Positions 17,754-27,587 of a stretch of DNA of 64,000 nucleotides are shown here, piece after piece. Position 1 is the first letter of the stretch, and each line of letters opens with the position of its first letter. Source of the DNA: Anaerolineae bacterium (GTDB lineage Bacteria; Chloroflexota; Anaerolineae; Aggregatilineales; Phototrophicaceae); assembly GCA_022820665.1 (NCBI GenBank), contig JAJEFB010000036.1, positions 1 to 64,000 on the forward strand. Reading direction: 5' to 3'. Both the position numbers and the translations under genes were made by a program. The notes below the pieces were generated by a model that saw nothing but the letters and a program-made list of their open reading frames with translations, made no database searches and had not been told where the DNA came from.

Positions 17754-19334
17754 TTAAGGCACATTCTCCTGTCGGCGCACCAAACGATTGTCGATCATGA
17801 TCCAGGAGATTATCCCGCTTAGCAAACAGAAGGCGGCGCTGACCCATAGCAATACATTGTATGCAGCCACATGAGAATTGCGAATCGCCATCTCGACATC
17901 CGCTTTTTCAGACGGGGTCAGTGACCCAGGAATGGTTGTTTCCCCCAAGTCCACCGACGCTATTTCCAGTTGATACCGCGTTGCCTCGGGCAATTCTCGC
18001 ACCTTTGAGTCATTCAACAATGCGGCTGTGAATATGGACAAGGCAAAACCGCCCATGACAGCCACCGAGAGCACCTGCCCCACACGAGACAATGTGTTGC
18101 TGATGCCGGACGCAATGCCGGCTTTAGTTTCCTCAACCGATTCCATCACAGCGACGGTCAGCGGCGCCAGGGTTGTTCCCAGCCCCATGCCGGCAAGACA
18201 TACCGGCAGGAAAAACGTTTTCCAGTAGTCATGCTGTCCACCCGTAATGCCGACCATAGCCAATAGCACAAAGGCAACAAATGTCAGCGCATGGCCCACA
18301 GCAATCGGTTGTCGCGGACCATAGCGATCAACTATGCCGCCAATGTAGGCAGAAGATAAGAGCATGAGTATCGTCATCGGCAAAATGGCAATGCCAACGA
18401 ACGATTCGCTGTAGCCCTGAATCTGTATCATATTCAGCGGAATGTAAATCAGAATAGGTCCGACAGAAACATAGAGCAGAAACAGAGCGAGATTGCCACC
18501 GGTGAATGTTCGCACTCGAAAAAGAGCCAGCAATTCACGAGCGTGCTCGTGGGTTTCCACCAAAACGAACAAGAGCAGCGTCACGATACCGAAGACAATG
18601 GATAGCCAGATCGCCGGATGGTCGAAGCCGAGCTGTGGCGCCTCGAGGAAACCGTGGGTCAGCCCGAGCAGCGACAAGGTAATCAGCATCGCGCTTAACC
18701 AACCCATGACAGGTCCCGTTTCTTTGCAGTAAGTTTCCGGCACATATCGCCATAGCACCCAAGCCGCCGCGACACCGAAGGGAATTTGCACATAAAAGAT
18801 CATGCGCCACATGCCCATCTCCGTCAGCACGCCCCCGATAAATGGACCCAAGCCGCTGGAGAACAAGGTAAAAGCCGACCAAATGCCTATTCCCCAGCCA
18901 TGCCTGTCACCGCTGAAATGCGCGGAAACGATCGCCAGGGTACCAGGTACGATCATCGCGCTGCCAATGCCTTGGGCAAAGCGCGCCAAAATCAAGATCT
19001 CGACAGTTGGCGCAGTACCGGCTACCAGCGAGGCAATGCCAAAGAGCAAAATGCCCAGCATACAAACATGGTTGCGGCCAAAACGATCGGATAGCGAGCC
19101 GAAGACTACTAGCAGCGAGGCTTGCACGATGATATAGGAATTGGAGATCCACAAGAGATCGGCGCCGCGCGCATTCAAATCAATTTGAATGGCTGGCAAG
19201 GCGACGTTGAGCGCTGTGCTGCCTACATAAGCCATGCTGGCTGCGGATATCGTGGCAAACAGCACCGAATAGTCCAGCTTCCGCGACCGCTTTACTTGTT
19301 GCGTCGATGCAGCCAGGGCAGAAATATCTGTCAC
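17754..19334 (-). CDS. MFS transporter, DHA2 (EmrB/QacA) type, second copy
   Basis: 526 residues starting at GTG 19334, preceded by GAGACGAG. The topology matches the neighbouring copy at 15886-17505 (fourteen helices, GSLSDRFGRNHVCMLG motif [36 protein letters not shown]). Shared blocks such as [23 protein letters not shown] and ARGADLLWI show the two arose by tandem duplication, followed by substantial divergence. 248 bases separate them, so each may have its own promoter. Export of amphipathic compounds is the family role; nothing in the context fixes a substrate. Confidence 0.82.
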   Translation of the reverse strand: MTDISALAASTQQVKRSRKLDYSVLFATISAASMAYVGSTALNVALPAIQIDLNARGADLLWISNSYIIVQASLLVVFGSLSDRFGRNHVCMLGILLFGIASLVAGTAPTVEILILARFAQGIGSAMIVPGTLAIVSAHFSGDRHGWGIGIWSAFTLFSSGLGPFIGGVLTEMGMWRMIFYVQIPFGVAAAWVLWRYVPETYCKETGPVMGWLSAMLITLSLLGLTHGFLEAPQLGFDHPAIWLSIVFGIVTLLLFVLVETHEHARELLALFRVRTFTGGNLALFLLYVSVGPILIYIPLNMIQIQGYSESFVGIAILPMTILMLLSSAYIGGIVDRYGPRQPIAVGHALTFVAFVLLAMVGITGGQHDYWKTFFLPVCLAGMGLGTTLAPLTVAVMESVEETKAGIASGISNTLSRVGQVLSVAVMGGFALSIFTAALLNDSKVRELPEATRYQLEIASVDLGETTIPGSLTPSEKADVEMAIRNSHVAAYNVLLWVSAAFCLLSGIISWIMIDNRLVRRQENVP

Positions 19335-19401
19335 CTCGTCTCTAGCAACCTCAACGTAATTGCCGAGGTGCAGCTTTTTACATTGTCAAGAATTTGGAGA
19401 A

Positions 19402-19611
19402 TCAGGCATCGCGCAGGTCACTGAGTTCTCGTTCCAGTTCGCTTCGGCGTTCCGCGCTGGCGCGGCGCCCAGCGGCCAGCGCGCGGCGATAGTGCTGCTG
19501 CCAATTTTCGCGAAATTCGGTCGAGGAAACCGGTGAAAAGAATGTAACCAATAAAGCGCCCAATATGGCGCCAAAACCTAGACCGAACAACAGACTCAAG
19601 AATCTACGCAT
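19402..19611 (-). CDS. Small membrane protein with charged C-terminal helix
   Basis: 69 residues from ATG 19611, which has GGGGCT upstream and begins MRRFLSLLFGLGFGAILGALLV, a single membrane helix with small-residue packing (GxxxG). The remainder is an Arg/Glu-rich amphipathic helix (RRALAAGRRASAERRSELER). It resembles YtxH-type or gas-vesicle-like small proteins in architecture only. It sits 67 bases upstream of the second MFS gene on the same strand and could be transcribed with it. No function is assigned. Confidence 0.5.
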   Translation of the reverse strand: MRRFLSLLFGLGFGAILGALLVTFFSPVSSTEFRENWQQHYRRALAAGRRASAERRSELERELSDLRDA

Positions 19612-20022
19612 AAGATAGCCCCAATATTCAGCATACGGCAAATGCTAACCCAATTACAAGTTATGTGTCGAAATTCTAACATTCGGCGGACGTCTGCGCG
19701 GAATCAATGGCAGGACTCGCCAGGGCAATCGCATCATATCGAAATGCCGCCTACTAAGCAGTATTCATAATCTGTAACCGCACGGCGCGTAACCGGCGAA
19801 AAGGTCTACCGCGCTCACGCAAAATAGTAAGCCTTCTCGTCGCATGAGCGACGCGGTTTACATAAACAGAGACGTTACGTTGAAGCGCCCGCAAGTCACG
19901 GGTCATTTTCCTGGGCGGCGCCGCGCGCAGACACCCGCTAGGAGGTCAGCCGCCCATACATTGACTCGATTTTGGCGGGTAAAAGGTTCAACCTCGGCGT
20001 TATTGACACCTCCTAACGTCCC
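19612..20022. other. Intergenic region, 411 bases, nothing convincing
   Basis: Between the small membrane protein and PriA. A plus-strand frame of 95 codons (19844-20131) runs into antisense PriA sequence and has no ribosome site. No clear promoter, terminator or repeat was found. Confidence 0.5.
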
Positions 20023-22800
20023 TTACAGAATGTCGATGGGATCAAGGTCAATTTGCCAACCCGGCTCTGTCGCCAACTGGCGCAGAATCTTGCGCGGGTT
20101 GGGTCCCCTCAGAAGCAGTTGCCAGCGATAATGACGATCAATGCGCGTGAAGTAGCAGGGCACAGGACCAATCAGGCTTGTGCCAGTCATGCCATAACGC
20201 GTTATCAAAAGCTGGACGCGCTGGGCGGCCGCCGCAGCCTGCTGCTGCGACTTGAGAGGATCCGTGTAGCTGAAAACCAACCGCGCCAGACGACGAAACG
20301 GAGGATAACCCAATGCCTTTCGATAGGCGATTTCCGATTCGACGAATCCAGTGTAATCGTGCCGAGAGGCGGCTTGAATGATGTAATTGTCGGGTTGGTA
20401 GGTCTGCAAGACCACCTTGCCGCCCAGGATACCCCGACCCGCGCGACCAGCCACCTGTGTCAGCAGTTGGAAGACACGCTCGCCAGCCCGGAAATCCGGC
20501 AGTGACAGACCCAGATCTGCGCTGACCACGCCGACCAACGTCACCAGCGGCAGGTCCAAACCCTTGGCGATCATCTGCGTGCCAATCAGGATATCGGCTT
20601 CGCCGTCAACGAAACGCTGCAGAATCTCGAAATGCATCTGTGGATTGCTGGCAGTATCCGTGTCCCAGCGCAGCGTGCGGACTCCCGGGAAGATATCGCG
20701 CAGCGTTTCGTCGACCAATTGCGTGCCCGCGCCGAAGTAGCGGATTCTTGATGATTGGCACATGGGACACTGCTGGGGTTGCTCTTGGCTGGCGCCACAA
20801 TGATGACAGCGCAGCGATTGATCAAAGCGATGATAAGTCATAGGGCTGTCGCAGCGGGCGCATTCCAGGACATATCCGCAGTCCCGGCAGAAGACGTAGG
20901 TGGCTTGACCGCGCCGGTTAAGCAGCAGCATGGCTTGCTCGCCACGATCAAGGACCTCTGCCAGACTTTGTTCCAATTCGCGGCTGAACATGCTGCTGTT
21001 GCCCTGGCGGAGTTCCGCCCGCATATCGACAACCGAGACCGGCGGCAGGTCAATATGGAGCGCGTCGAAATCGCCGGGCGCATAACGCGCGACGACCCCC
21101 GCGCGCTTCGCTTGCTGCCGAATCCGCTGGCGATGCCCCATGATACGTTTGGGCAGTCGCAGATAAGTTAAATGATCTTTCTGCGCGCGGTACCAGGACT
21201 GGAGGTCGGGCGTCGCGCTGCCAAGGATCAGAACACCACCCTTGTCCCTCATGATATGGTCGGCTACGTCTCGCGCGTGATACTGGGGTTGTCCCCGCCA
21301 GGCAATCTGTTTGTAGCTGGCGTCGTGTTCTTCATCGAGGATAATCAAGCCCAGATCGGGCAAGGGCGTGAATAAAGCTGAACGTGTTCCGACCACCACC
21401 GATATATCGCCCTGGCGCGCCCGCCTCCAGGTATCATAACGTTCGCCGATGGGCAAGCTGCCATGCACCATCGCTACGCGGCCCGCAAAGCGCTCTGAAA
21501 CGCGTCGTACTGTCTGTGGGGTCAAGGCGATTTCCGGCACCAGAAAGATGGCTTGCCTGCCTTGCTCCAATACTTCCGCGATCGCTCTTAAGTAGATTTC
21601 GGTTTTGCCGCTGCCGGTGACGCCATGCAGCAGAAAACGGGCAGACTGACCGCTATCGTTACCGTTCCGCCGCAAAGCCGGCAGGATCATATCCCAAACC
21701 GCTCTCTGATCGGGAGTCAAAAGGGGCGGCTCGGTTGGCACAAAGTCCATATCCTGCAGAGAATCGCGCCAGATCCGCTCCTCACGTATTTCAATGATGC
21801 CGACTCGTTCCAGCTTTCGAATGAGCTTCGTCGAAACGCCGGTCGCCGTCCGTATCTCAGTGGACGTCGCCGGAGGATTCGCTTCAATTATGTGCCGCAA
21901 GAGTTGCCTGTAGATCTCGTCGCCGCGCCAACTCGAGAGGTGCGTCAATACTTCGTCGGGTGTCGCCTCCAGGAAAACCAGGTCTTGCTGATCACGCTCG
22001 GTTTTCTCGACGAAGACCAGGCCGAGCTCAATCAATCTGTTCAAGGGCGCGCGGTTCTTCGCGCCGACCAGTTCCAGCGCCTCATGAACACCAAGCGCGT
22101 CCTCATCGCGCCCCGCGATCAATTCCAGCAAATCGGCATGCTTGACAGGCTTGCCGAGCTTCTTGGCAAGTTCATCAATCTGATCGTGTGAGAATAGCGG
22201 ATAGACCCGCAGCCCGGTCTTGCTGCGCGCGGCCGGCGGCGCCAGCACCGATTGACTCTTGACCATGCCCCCGTCTTCCAGCAACGCCAGTTCACGCTCG
22301 ATAGCTTGTTTGGGAAAGGCTCGTTTCAATTGCTGCAATCGCCTGGGACCGCGCTGGCGCAAGTAATCGAGCAGACGTCTCGACAGCGGTCCTTCGGATT
22401 TGATCCGCGTACCGGGCAAGGTCATTTGCTCGGGCGGCCCGTCCGTCAGGTCATCGCGGACAAAACGAAAGAGCCGGTCGGACACCCCCGTGAAGCCCGG
22501 CGGCAGCAGCAGCCAAACGCAGGAGCCGATCGGCGCCAAATAGGTTTCGCTGAGCCAGTTGACCAGTTCGATCGCGTTCGCATCAAGCGCCGGCTGCGGA
22601 TCAAGCAACTCGATCACAGGCTTGGTCTTGGGGATATCGCTTTGATCGCTGAAGCGCAGGATGACCCCGGGTTGCATGGCCACGCCAAATTCCACGCGCA
22701 CCAGCGAACCGGGCTGCAAGTCCGGCTCCAGCTCGGCCGGAATGTGGTAGGTGAAGGTCGATTTGACCGGCACATTTAGAGCGATCTCGGCATAGCGCAT
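20023..22800 (-). CDS. priA: Primosomal protein N' (replication restart helicase PriA)
   Basis: 925 residues. The order is standard: an N-terminal 3'-DNA-binding domain (ALNVPVKSTFTYHIP), a winged-helix-like middle, then the helicase core. Walker A is GVTGSGKTEIYL, followed by LVPEIALTPQTV, the DEEHD box, GSATPDLQSW and the zinc-binding insert with paired CxxC motifs (CRDCG, CARC, CHHCG, CPMC). The C-terminal half has IGTQMIAKGLDLP and QVAGRAGR. PriA reloads the replisome at stalled forks. It is longer than the 730-residue E. coli protein because of an expanded region between about 130 and 330, as in several Gram-positive and Chloroflexota homologues. It is a single gene, divergent from the acetyltransferase gene. 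Confidence 0.95.
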   Translation of the reverse strand: MRYAEIALNVPVKSTFTYHIPAELEPDLQPGSLVRVEFGVAMQPGVILRFSDQSDIPKTKPVIELLDPQPALDANAIELVNWLSETYLAPIGSCVWLLLPPGFTGVSDRLFRFVRDDLTDGPPEQMTLPGTRIKSEGPLSRRLLDYLRQRGPRRLQQLKRAFPKQAIERELALLEDGGMVKSQSVLAPPAARSKTGLRVYPLFSHDQIDELAKKLGKPVKHADLLELIAGRDEDALGVHEALELVGAKNRAPLNRLIELGLVFVEKTERDQQDLVFLEATPDEVLTHLSSWRGDEIYRQLLRHIIEANPPATSTEIRTATGVSTKLIRKLERVGIIEIREERIWRDSLQDMDFVPTEPPLLTPDQRAVWDMILPALRRNGNDSGQSARFLLHGVTGSGKTEIYLRAIAEVLEQGRQAIFLVPEIALTPQTVRRVSERFAGRVAMVHGSLPIGERYDTWRRARQGDISVVVGTRSALFTPLPDLGLIILDEEHDASYKQIAWRGQPQYHARDVADHIMRDKGGVLILGSATPDLQSWYRAQKDHLTYLRLPKRIMGHRQRIRQQAKRAGVVARYAPGDFDALHIDLPPVSVVDMRAELRQGNSSMFSRELEQSLAEVLDRGEQAMLLLNRRGQATYVFCRDCGYVLECARCDSPMTYHRFDQSLRCHHCGASQEQPQQCPMCQSSRIRYFGAGTQLVDETLRDIFPGVRTLRWDTDTASNPQMHFEILQRFVDGEADILIGTQMIAKGLDLPLVTLVGVVSADLGLSLPDFRAGERVFQLLTQVAGRAGRGILGGKVVLQTYQPDNYIIQAASRHDYTGFVESEIAYRKALGYPPFRRLARLVFSYTDPLKSQQQAAAAAQRVQLLITRYGMTGTSLIGPVPCYFTRIDRHYRWQLLLRGPNPRKILRQLATEPGWQIDLDPIDIL

Positions 22801-22902
22801 TGGGTGAGGCTCTGCTCTCCTGCTATTGGTGGAGCTACGATTTTAAGTTATTGACCCATGGTCGCCAACAATCGATTTTAGGAGTGGCTCCCCGAAACGC
22901 GT

Positions 22903-22933
22903 TTGGACGCTCGCCATGTTCCGGCGTTATAAT
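22903..22933 (+). promoter_or_regulatory. Candidate promoter for the acetyltransferase-like gene
   Basis: A perfect TATAAT at 22928-22933 has TTGGAC 19 bases upstream (22903-22908). Transcription would begin near 22940, only about 11 bases before ATG 22951, implying a very short leader with no Shine-Dalgarno. Confidence 0.4.
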
Positions 22934-22950
22934 AGGGTTATTATGTTCAG

Positions 22951-23790
22951 ATGGATCAAACCCCGATGAGCGCAGGTCCTCCGCTCGACGGCGCTCTGGC
23001 GACACGCATCTTGCAGCGATTTGGCATACCGGTTCGTCCGCAAGCAACTGAAAGCATGCTGCGACAATTGCTCGAACGGTATACGCGTATCGTACCTTGG
23101 GAAAGCGCCTCGCGCATTGCCCGCAGGGCAAAGTATGAGTCACGGGACAATTGCCCGGTCTTTGCCGAGGATTTTTGGGAGAGCGCGCTCGAACGGGGTA
23201 CAGGCGGCACTTGCTACGAGAGCAACTACGCATTCTTTAGCTTGCTGCGCCACCTTGGTTATGACGGGTACTTGACTATCAACGACATGGGAACATCGAT
23301 CGGCTGCCACAGCGCCATCATCATCTGGCTAGACGGACGCAAGCATCTCGTGGATGTTGGCTTTCCCTTGCACGCGGTATTGCCATTGCCCGAGCGCGAA
23401 AAAGTGGCGGTTGAAAGTCCGTTTTTTCGTTACCGGGTCGAAATTGCCGAAGCGAATCGCTACAGGATTTGGCGCCGACCGCATCCCCAAGAACTGGTTT
23501 TCACGCTTGTCGACAAGGCGATATCGGATGCCGATTACCGCGCGATCACGGTTCACGACTACCGCCACGATGGCGGGCAGTTTCTGAACGAGATCGTCAT
23601 TCACAAAGTGATCGATGATCAACTCTGGCGCTTCAACAGCGACGATATGCCCCCGCAGTTGCAAGTCTTTGTCGACGGGCAACGGCAAAACCATTACCTG
23701 GACGGGGATGTCGCCGGGCAATTGGCGGAGACATTCGACATGGATCGCGCAATTGTGGACGGAGCGATGCGCGCGATCGACTTGCTATAG
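22951..23790 (+). CDS. Arylamine N-acetyltransferase family protein
   Basis: 279 residues. The NAT catalytic triad is complete: Cys88 in GTGGTCYESN, His120 in GCHSAII and Asp135 in LVDVGF. The N-terminal helical part ending in the TRIVPWES motif is also typical of the family. NAT enzymes transfer acetyl or other acyl groups from CoA thioesters to amines, and some relatives act as amide synthases in natural-product pathways. Length matches the family (about 270-280). ATG 22966 is an alternative start; neither has a good ribosome site and the promoter is very close. Its 3' end faces the aldolase gene with 10 bases between stops. Confidence 0.8.
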   Translation: MDQTPMSAGPPLDGALATRILQRFGIPVRPQATESMLRQLLERYTRIVPWESASRIARRAKYESRDNCPVFAEDFWESALERGTGGTCYESNYAFFSLLRHLGYDGYLTINDMGTSIGCHSAIIIWLDGRKHLVDVGFPLHAVLPLPEREKVAVESPFFRYRVEIAEANRYRIWRRPHPQELVFTLVDKAISDADYRAITVHDYRHDGGQFLNEIVIHKVIDDQLWRFNSDDMPPQLQVFVDGQRQNHYLDGDVAGQLAETFDMDRAIVDGAMRAIDLL

Positions 23791-23800
23791 AGCGACGATC

Positions 23801-24892
23801 TTAGGCGATCGTCACATCCTCGTTTAGATAGACATCTTGAATCGCGTTTAACAGGCGAGCGCCTTTCGCCATGGGGCGCTGGAAGGCTTTGCGGCCACTG
23901 ATCAAGCCCATGCCTCCGGCGCGCTTATTGATAACCGCTGTCTTGACCGCCTCGGCGAAATCGTTGACGCCGCTGGCGCCGCCGGAGCTAATCAAGCCGA
24001 CTTTGCCCATGTAACCGTTGGCGACCTGGTAGCGGGTCAGGTCGATGGGATGGTCGCTGCTGAGTTCGCTGTAGATACGTTCATCGAGCTTGCCGTAGGA
24101 GGAATCTCCACTGTTCAGCGCCTTGTAACCGCCGTTCTGCGTCGGCAACTTCTGTTTGACGATATCGGCGCTCAGCGTCACGCCCAGGTGATTGGCTTGC
24201 CCGGTGAGATCGGCGCTAGATTCGTGGTTGGCGCCGTTGAGCGTGAAGGCGTGATTGCGCATATAGCACCAGAGGATGGTCGCCAAGCCCAATTCGTGAG
24301 CATAGGCGAAGGCATCCGCAACTTCGATCATCTGGCGGTTGGAGTCTTCCGAGCCAAAATAGACGGTGGCGCCGACTGCGACAGCGCCCATATCCCATGC
24401 TTGCTTGACCGTTCCGAACATGATCTGCTCGTGCGAATTGGGATAGGTAACCAGTTCGTTATGATTGATCTTGACGATATAGGGGATACGATGGGCAAAT
24501 CGGCGCGCGGTCATCCCCAGGACGCCAAAGGTCGACGCGACGGCGTTGCAGCCGCCTTCGAGCGCCAATTCGATAATCCGCGCCGGATCGAAGTAGGCGG
24601 GATTGGGCGCAAAGGAGGCGCCCGCCGAGTGCTCGATGCCCTGGTCAACGGGCAAGATCGAGACATAGCCCGTACCAGCAAGGCGACCGTTATTGTAGAT
24701 CTGCTGCAAACTGCGGATCACTTGCGGATTGCGATCGCTATCCATCCAGACGCGCTCGGCGAAGTCCGGACCCGGCAGCGCCAGGTTTTCCTTGGGAATG
24801 GTGGTAGAAGAGTGGTTCAAGAGATAATCGGCTTCGTCGCCGAGATATTCGGCAACCTCGTCGACCCGCAACTCTGGGCTAGCTATGGCCAT
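23801..24892 (-). CDS. fbaB: Class I (DhnA-type) fructose-bisphosphate aldolase
   Basis: 363 residues of the archaeal-type class I aldolase. Recognisable parts are [28 protein letters not shown] (the Schiff-base region of the DhnA family), [14 protein letters not shown], and the C-terminal phosphate-binding [12 protein letters not shown] and [13 protein letters not shown]. It cleaves fructose 1,6-bisphosphate to dihydroxyacetone phosphate and glyceraldehyde 3-phosphate, or runs in reverse in gluconeogenesis, without metal. A TATAAT in the upstream region (complement of 24930-24935) is a possible -10. A 7-bp hairpin (23794-23813) straddles its stop and the convergent gene's end. Confidence 0.92.
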   Translation of the reverse strand: MAIASPELRVDEVAEYLGDEADYLLNHSSTTIPKENLALPGPDFAERVWMDSDRNPQVIRSLQQIYNNGRLAGTGYVSILPVDQGIEHSAGASFAPNPAYFDPARIIELALEGGCNAVASTFGVLGMTARRFAHRIPYIVKINHNELVTYPNSHEQIMFGTVKQAWDMGAVAVGATVYFGSEDSNRQMIEVADAFAYAHELGLATILWCYMRNHAFTLNGANHESSADLTGQANHLGVTLSADIVKQKLPTQNGGYKALNSGDSSYGKLDERIYSELSSDHPIDLTRYQVANGYMGKVGLISSGGASGVNDFAEAVKTAVINKRAGGMGLISGRKAFQRPMAKGARLLNAIQDVYLNEDVTIA

Positions 24893-25100
24893 GATGGAAC
24901 CCTTGGGCTATTCGGACGGCTCAGCCACAATTATAGCAGTAAACTCAGAGGTCCTCCGCAAGAACATTCTGACAGTAATCAAGACTGATATGAAAGTGTA
25001 TATGGAGCTGGTTTTGTCATGGCAAGCTTCGACAGGTTACGTACTCCGCAAACTTTGTTATCATTTGGATGCACGAGAAACTATGGAATGAGAATGCGAA

Positions 25101-25720
25101 TTGACTGTAGCTCTAAAGATAAGAGAGATCGCTGCAAGATACGCCGGTGAATTGCAAACGCGAGTTCAAAACCGAGTGATAGAGATGGGATCGGACGATA
25201 AATCCCACTACTTGATTTATCGGGTTCTCGGAATATCGCTTGAAGAAGGTGCAGCCATAGACATTTACCAGAATAAAGGGCGTTTCCTTTATCGTTATGC
25301 TGGCACATTTTTAGAACATGCGACGAAGATCTGTTTTGAAAGCAAATTTCCGGATGCAGTTCCTCTAAGAATACCAAATACTTTAGGCTTGCGACCAAAA
25401 ACGTTTCAAATCGATTGTCTCATCGACAAAAGAGCATACGAGATCAAATGGCGGGACGCTACGACTGACGGAGATCACATTACCAAGGAACACACGCGAA
25501 TCAAAACGATAGCGGCTGCCGGCTATGAACCGATTCGATTGATGTATTATTATCCTACCGTGCGCAAGCCATGAGAATTCAAGCGGCAATAGAAGACTTA
25601 TATCTAGCTAACGGAGGCGCATACTATTACGGTGACACTGCGTGGGAACATCTCAAAACAGTTACCAATATAGACTTGTTGGCTATACTCGAAGAAATTG
25701 CAGTTGAGAATACCAAATGA
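25101..25720 (+). pseudogene. ApaLI-like type II restriction endonuclease, frameshifted
   Basis: The first frame (TTG 25101 to TGA 25574) encodes 157 residues with ApaLI-family signatures: IYQNKGRFLYRYAG, FLEHATKICFESKFPDA, FQIDCLID and YEIKWRDATTDGDHITKEH, the last holding the D...ExK-type nuclease centre. It ends at YYYPTVRKP. The family continues past this point, and the expected continuation (RIQAAIEDLY, GGAYYYGDTAWEHL, IDLLAILEEIA) is encoded in the next frame up to TGA 25720. One extra A at 25557 would restore PNRAQAMRIQ and a 206-residue protein. ApaLI cuts GTGCAC; that this enzyme shares the site is inference. It is AT-rich, and the downstream methyltransferase overlaps the end by ATGA. 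The frameshift may be real inactivation or a sequencing error. Confidence 0.85.
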
Positions 25721-26943
25721 CTCATCAAATTTTGCACGGTGATTGTCTTTTTGTTTTAAGAGAGATACCGGACGACCATATAAACTTGGTGTATCTTGAT
25801 CCGCCTTTCTTTACACAGTCTAAACAGTCTCTAAAGTCCAAAACGATGCGCGAATATAGCTTTACCGATACGTGGGAGTCTATGGAGAGATATATTGAAT
25901 TCTTGCGTGAAAGACTGTACGAAATGCGTCGCGTGATGAAAGATGAGAGTACGATCTTTTTTCATTGCGATCGAAATGCATCTCATCATATTCGTGTGTT
26001 GCTTGATGACATATTCGGATATAAGCGTTTCTTATCGGAAATCATCTGGACTTATCGCCGCTGGTCGAACACTTCTAGATCGCTCTTGGGCTCACATCAA
26101 ACTATCTTTATGTACTCAAAGACAGCGAATTACACATTCAACGAGATCTTTCAAGACTATTCCGAAACAACAAACTTGGATCAAATTCTGCAAAGACGAG
26201 AGCGCAACAAACATGGGAAATCCGTCTACGTTACAGACTCTGAAGGCCGCATAGTTTTGAATGGACCCAAGAAAGGAGTTCCTCTAACTGATACTTGGGA
26301 GATTCCTTTTCTGAATCCTAAAGCCAGAGAACGCTGCGGCTATCCGACCCAAAAACCACTTCAACTGCTTGAACGAATCATACAGTTGGCGACAAACGAA
26401 AACGACCTGGTCCTTGATCCCTTTTGCGGTAGCGGTACCACTTTGGTTGCCGCGAAACTCCTTCATCGCAACTTTATCGGCATTGACTCGTCCATTGAGG
26501 CGGTTGAATTGTCTCGTCAACGAGTTCAAAACCCAATCCGTTCAGAATCCAAGTTGCTCGAGGCAGGGCGTGAAGCCTACCGGAATCTGCCTGATGACGT
26601 GATCCAAATACTACGAGAGTCGCCTGTAAAGTTTGTGCAGCGCAACAGCGGTATCGACGCCATTCACAATTTTTTTGTTGGGGGAAAACCTGTTGTGTTG
26701 CGTGTACAAAGGTCAGGTGAAGACTTAACGGAAGCGGCGAAGAAACTGCAACAAGCGGGAAGAAAAAAAGATGCGGCAATGCTTTTGCTTATCAGAACAG
26801 AACAAGATAAAAGGCAACACACATTTTTGGATGTTTTTCCTGCAGACGTTCATGTTATAGATTCGCTAGCATTGTCAGTTCAATCAAGTATTGAGAACCT
26901 GCTTCAAACAGAGCTCAGCGAATTCGCTAAAGGCAACGCTTAG
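25717..26943 (+). CDS. N4-cytosine/N6-adenine DNA methyltransferase (beta class)
   Basis: 408 residues, starting within the ATGA overlap with the end of the ApaLI-like gene, so translation is coupled. The catalytic motif IV VYLDPPFFTQ lies near the N-terminus. The SAM-binding motif I DPFCGSGTTLVAAKLLHRNFIGID is near residue 235, giving the IV-before-I order of beta-class amino-methyltransferases. The central variable part should hold the target-recognition region. The last ~120 residues (KFVQRNSGIDAIHNFFVGGKP) form an extra domain of unknown function that may contact DNA. It should protect the genome against the neighbouring restriction enzyme. Composition is AT-rich compared with flanking genes, indicating acquisition as a unit. 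Confidence 0.88.
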   Translation: MTHQILHGDCLFVLREIPDDHINLVYLDPPFFTQSKQSLKSKTMREYSFTDTWESMERYIEFLRERLYEMRRVMKDESTIFFHCDRNASHHIRVLLDDIFGYKRFLSEIIWTYRRWSNTSRSLLGSHQTIFMYSKTANYTFNEIFQDYSETTNLDQILQRRERNKHGKSVYVTDSEGRIVLNGPKKGVPLTDTWEIPFLNPKARERCGYPTQKPLQLLERIIQLATNENDLVLDPFCGSGTTLVAAKLLHRNFIGIDSSIEAVELSRQRVQNPIRSESKLLEAGREAYRNLPDDVIQILRESPVKFVQRNSGIDAIHNFFVGGKPVVLRVQRSGEDLTEAAKKLQQAGRKKDAAMLLLIRTEQDKRQHTFLDVFPADVHVIDSLALSVQSSIENLLQTELSEFAKGNA

Positions 26944-26963
26944 AGTTGGCGACTACTCGCACT

Positions 26964-27548
26964 ATGCCCTCAGATTCTGTCGTAAATCAACTCCGGCAAG
27001 CCGCTGAAAAGCGCGACCCGGAACAATGTCAGTTCCTCTTGAAAACGCTCTTCATGGAGATGGAGTTCTATCTCGCCGTGGCGGTCGTTGTCGAGCGGGC
27101 GCAATCTTTTCTGGAGACCTTCGAGCACTATTACCCGGATGCGGGATTCGCGCGGCAGATCTTCATGCAAATGGTCAATACCGGCACTGCCCCCTCAAGG
27201 CTGCCGCCACAAGCGCTGCGCGACTTCGAATTCCCGGGGGCGGCGAATTATATGAAGGCGCTGTCTGACCTGGCTCATGCCTTGCAGCAGGGTCCCCTGC
27301 CGCCGCGCATCGGCTATCTGGTGAGCGCGACGGTCAACGCCATCATGGCGGAATTAGTGGAGCATTATTATGGACGACGCATGGAACACTGGGCTTTGGT
27401 GCGGGAAGACCCCGAATCTTCCAGAGCGCGGGAAATCGCTTACGCTTTTTGGACAGATGAGGAGATCGCCTTGCTCGATACCGATCACTGGCTGCAAGTG
27501 GCGGAAAGCATTGAAGAACATCAGCAGCGACAGATTCGTCAAGATTGA
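26964..27548 (+). CDS. Hypothetical helical protein
   Basis: 194 residues from ATG 26964 (an in-frame TTG at 26946 is two bases after the methyltransferase stop). I do not recognise the family. It is predicted mostly helical, with Tyr/Phe-rich clusters (MEMEFYLAVAVVVERAQSFLETFEHYYPDAG) and no membrane segment, signal peptide or zinc motif. Base composition returns to the chromosomal norm here, so it probably belongs to the host backbone and not to the restriction-modification unit, despite the short gap. A TATAAT at 27558-27563 right after its stop separates it from the next gene. Confidence 0.6.
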   Translation: MPSDSVVNQLRQAAEKRDPEQCQFLLKTLFMEMEFYLAVAVVVERAQSFLETFEHYYPDAGFARQIFMQMVNTGTAPSRLPPQALRDFEFPGAANYMKALSDLAHALQQGPLPPRIGYLVSATVNAIMAELVEHYYGRRMEHWALVREDPESSRAREIAYAFWTDEEIALLDTDHWLQVAESIEEHQQRQIRQD

Positions 27549-27557
27549 CGCGCTTGT

Positions 27558-27563
27558 TATAAT
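27558..27563 (+). promoter_or_regulatory. Candidate -10 box for the dioxygenase gene
   Basis: A perfect TATAAT lies 24 bases before ATG 27588. The sequence 17 bases upstream (TTCGTC) is a poor -35, so strength is uncertain. Confidence 0.35.
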
Positions 27564-27587
27564 AGCCCTGTCATAAGGATGCGGAAA

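Noticed and set aside
23794..23813. 7-bp hairpin between the acetyltransferase and aldolase stops as a bidirectional terminator
   Set aside because: There is no T run on either side and the stem is inside the aldolase's last codons.
25571..25720. Separate 49-codon gene between the nuclease and the methyltransferase
   Set aside because: It matches the C-terminal end of the ApaLI family and is better explained as the frameshifted remainder of that gene than as a control protein.
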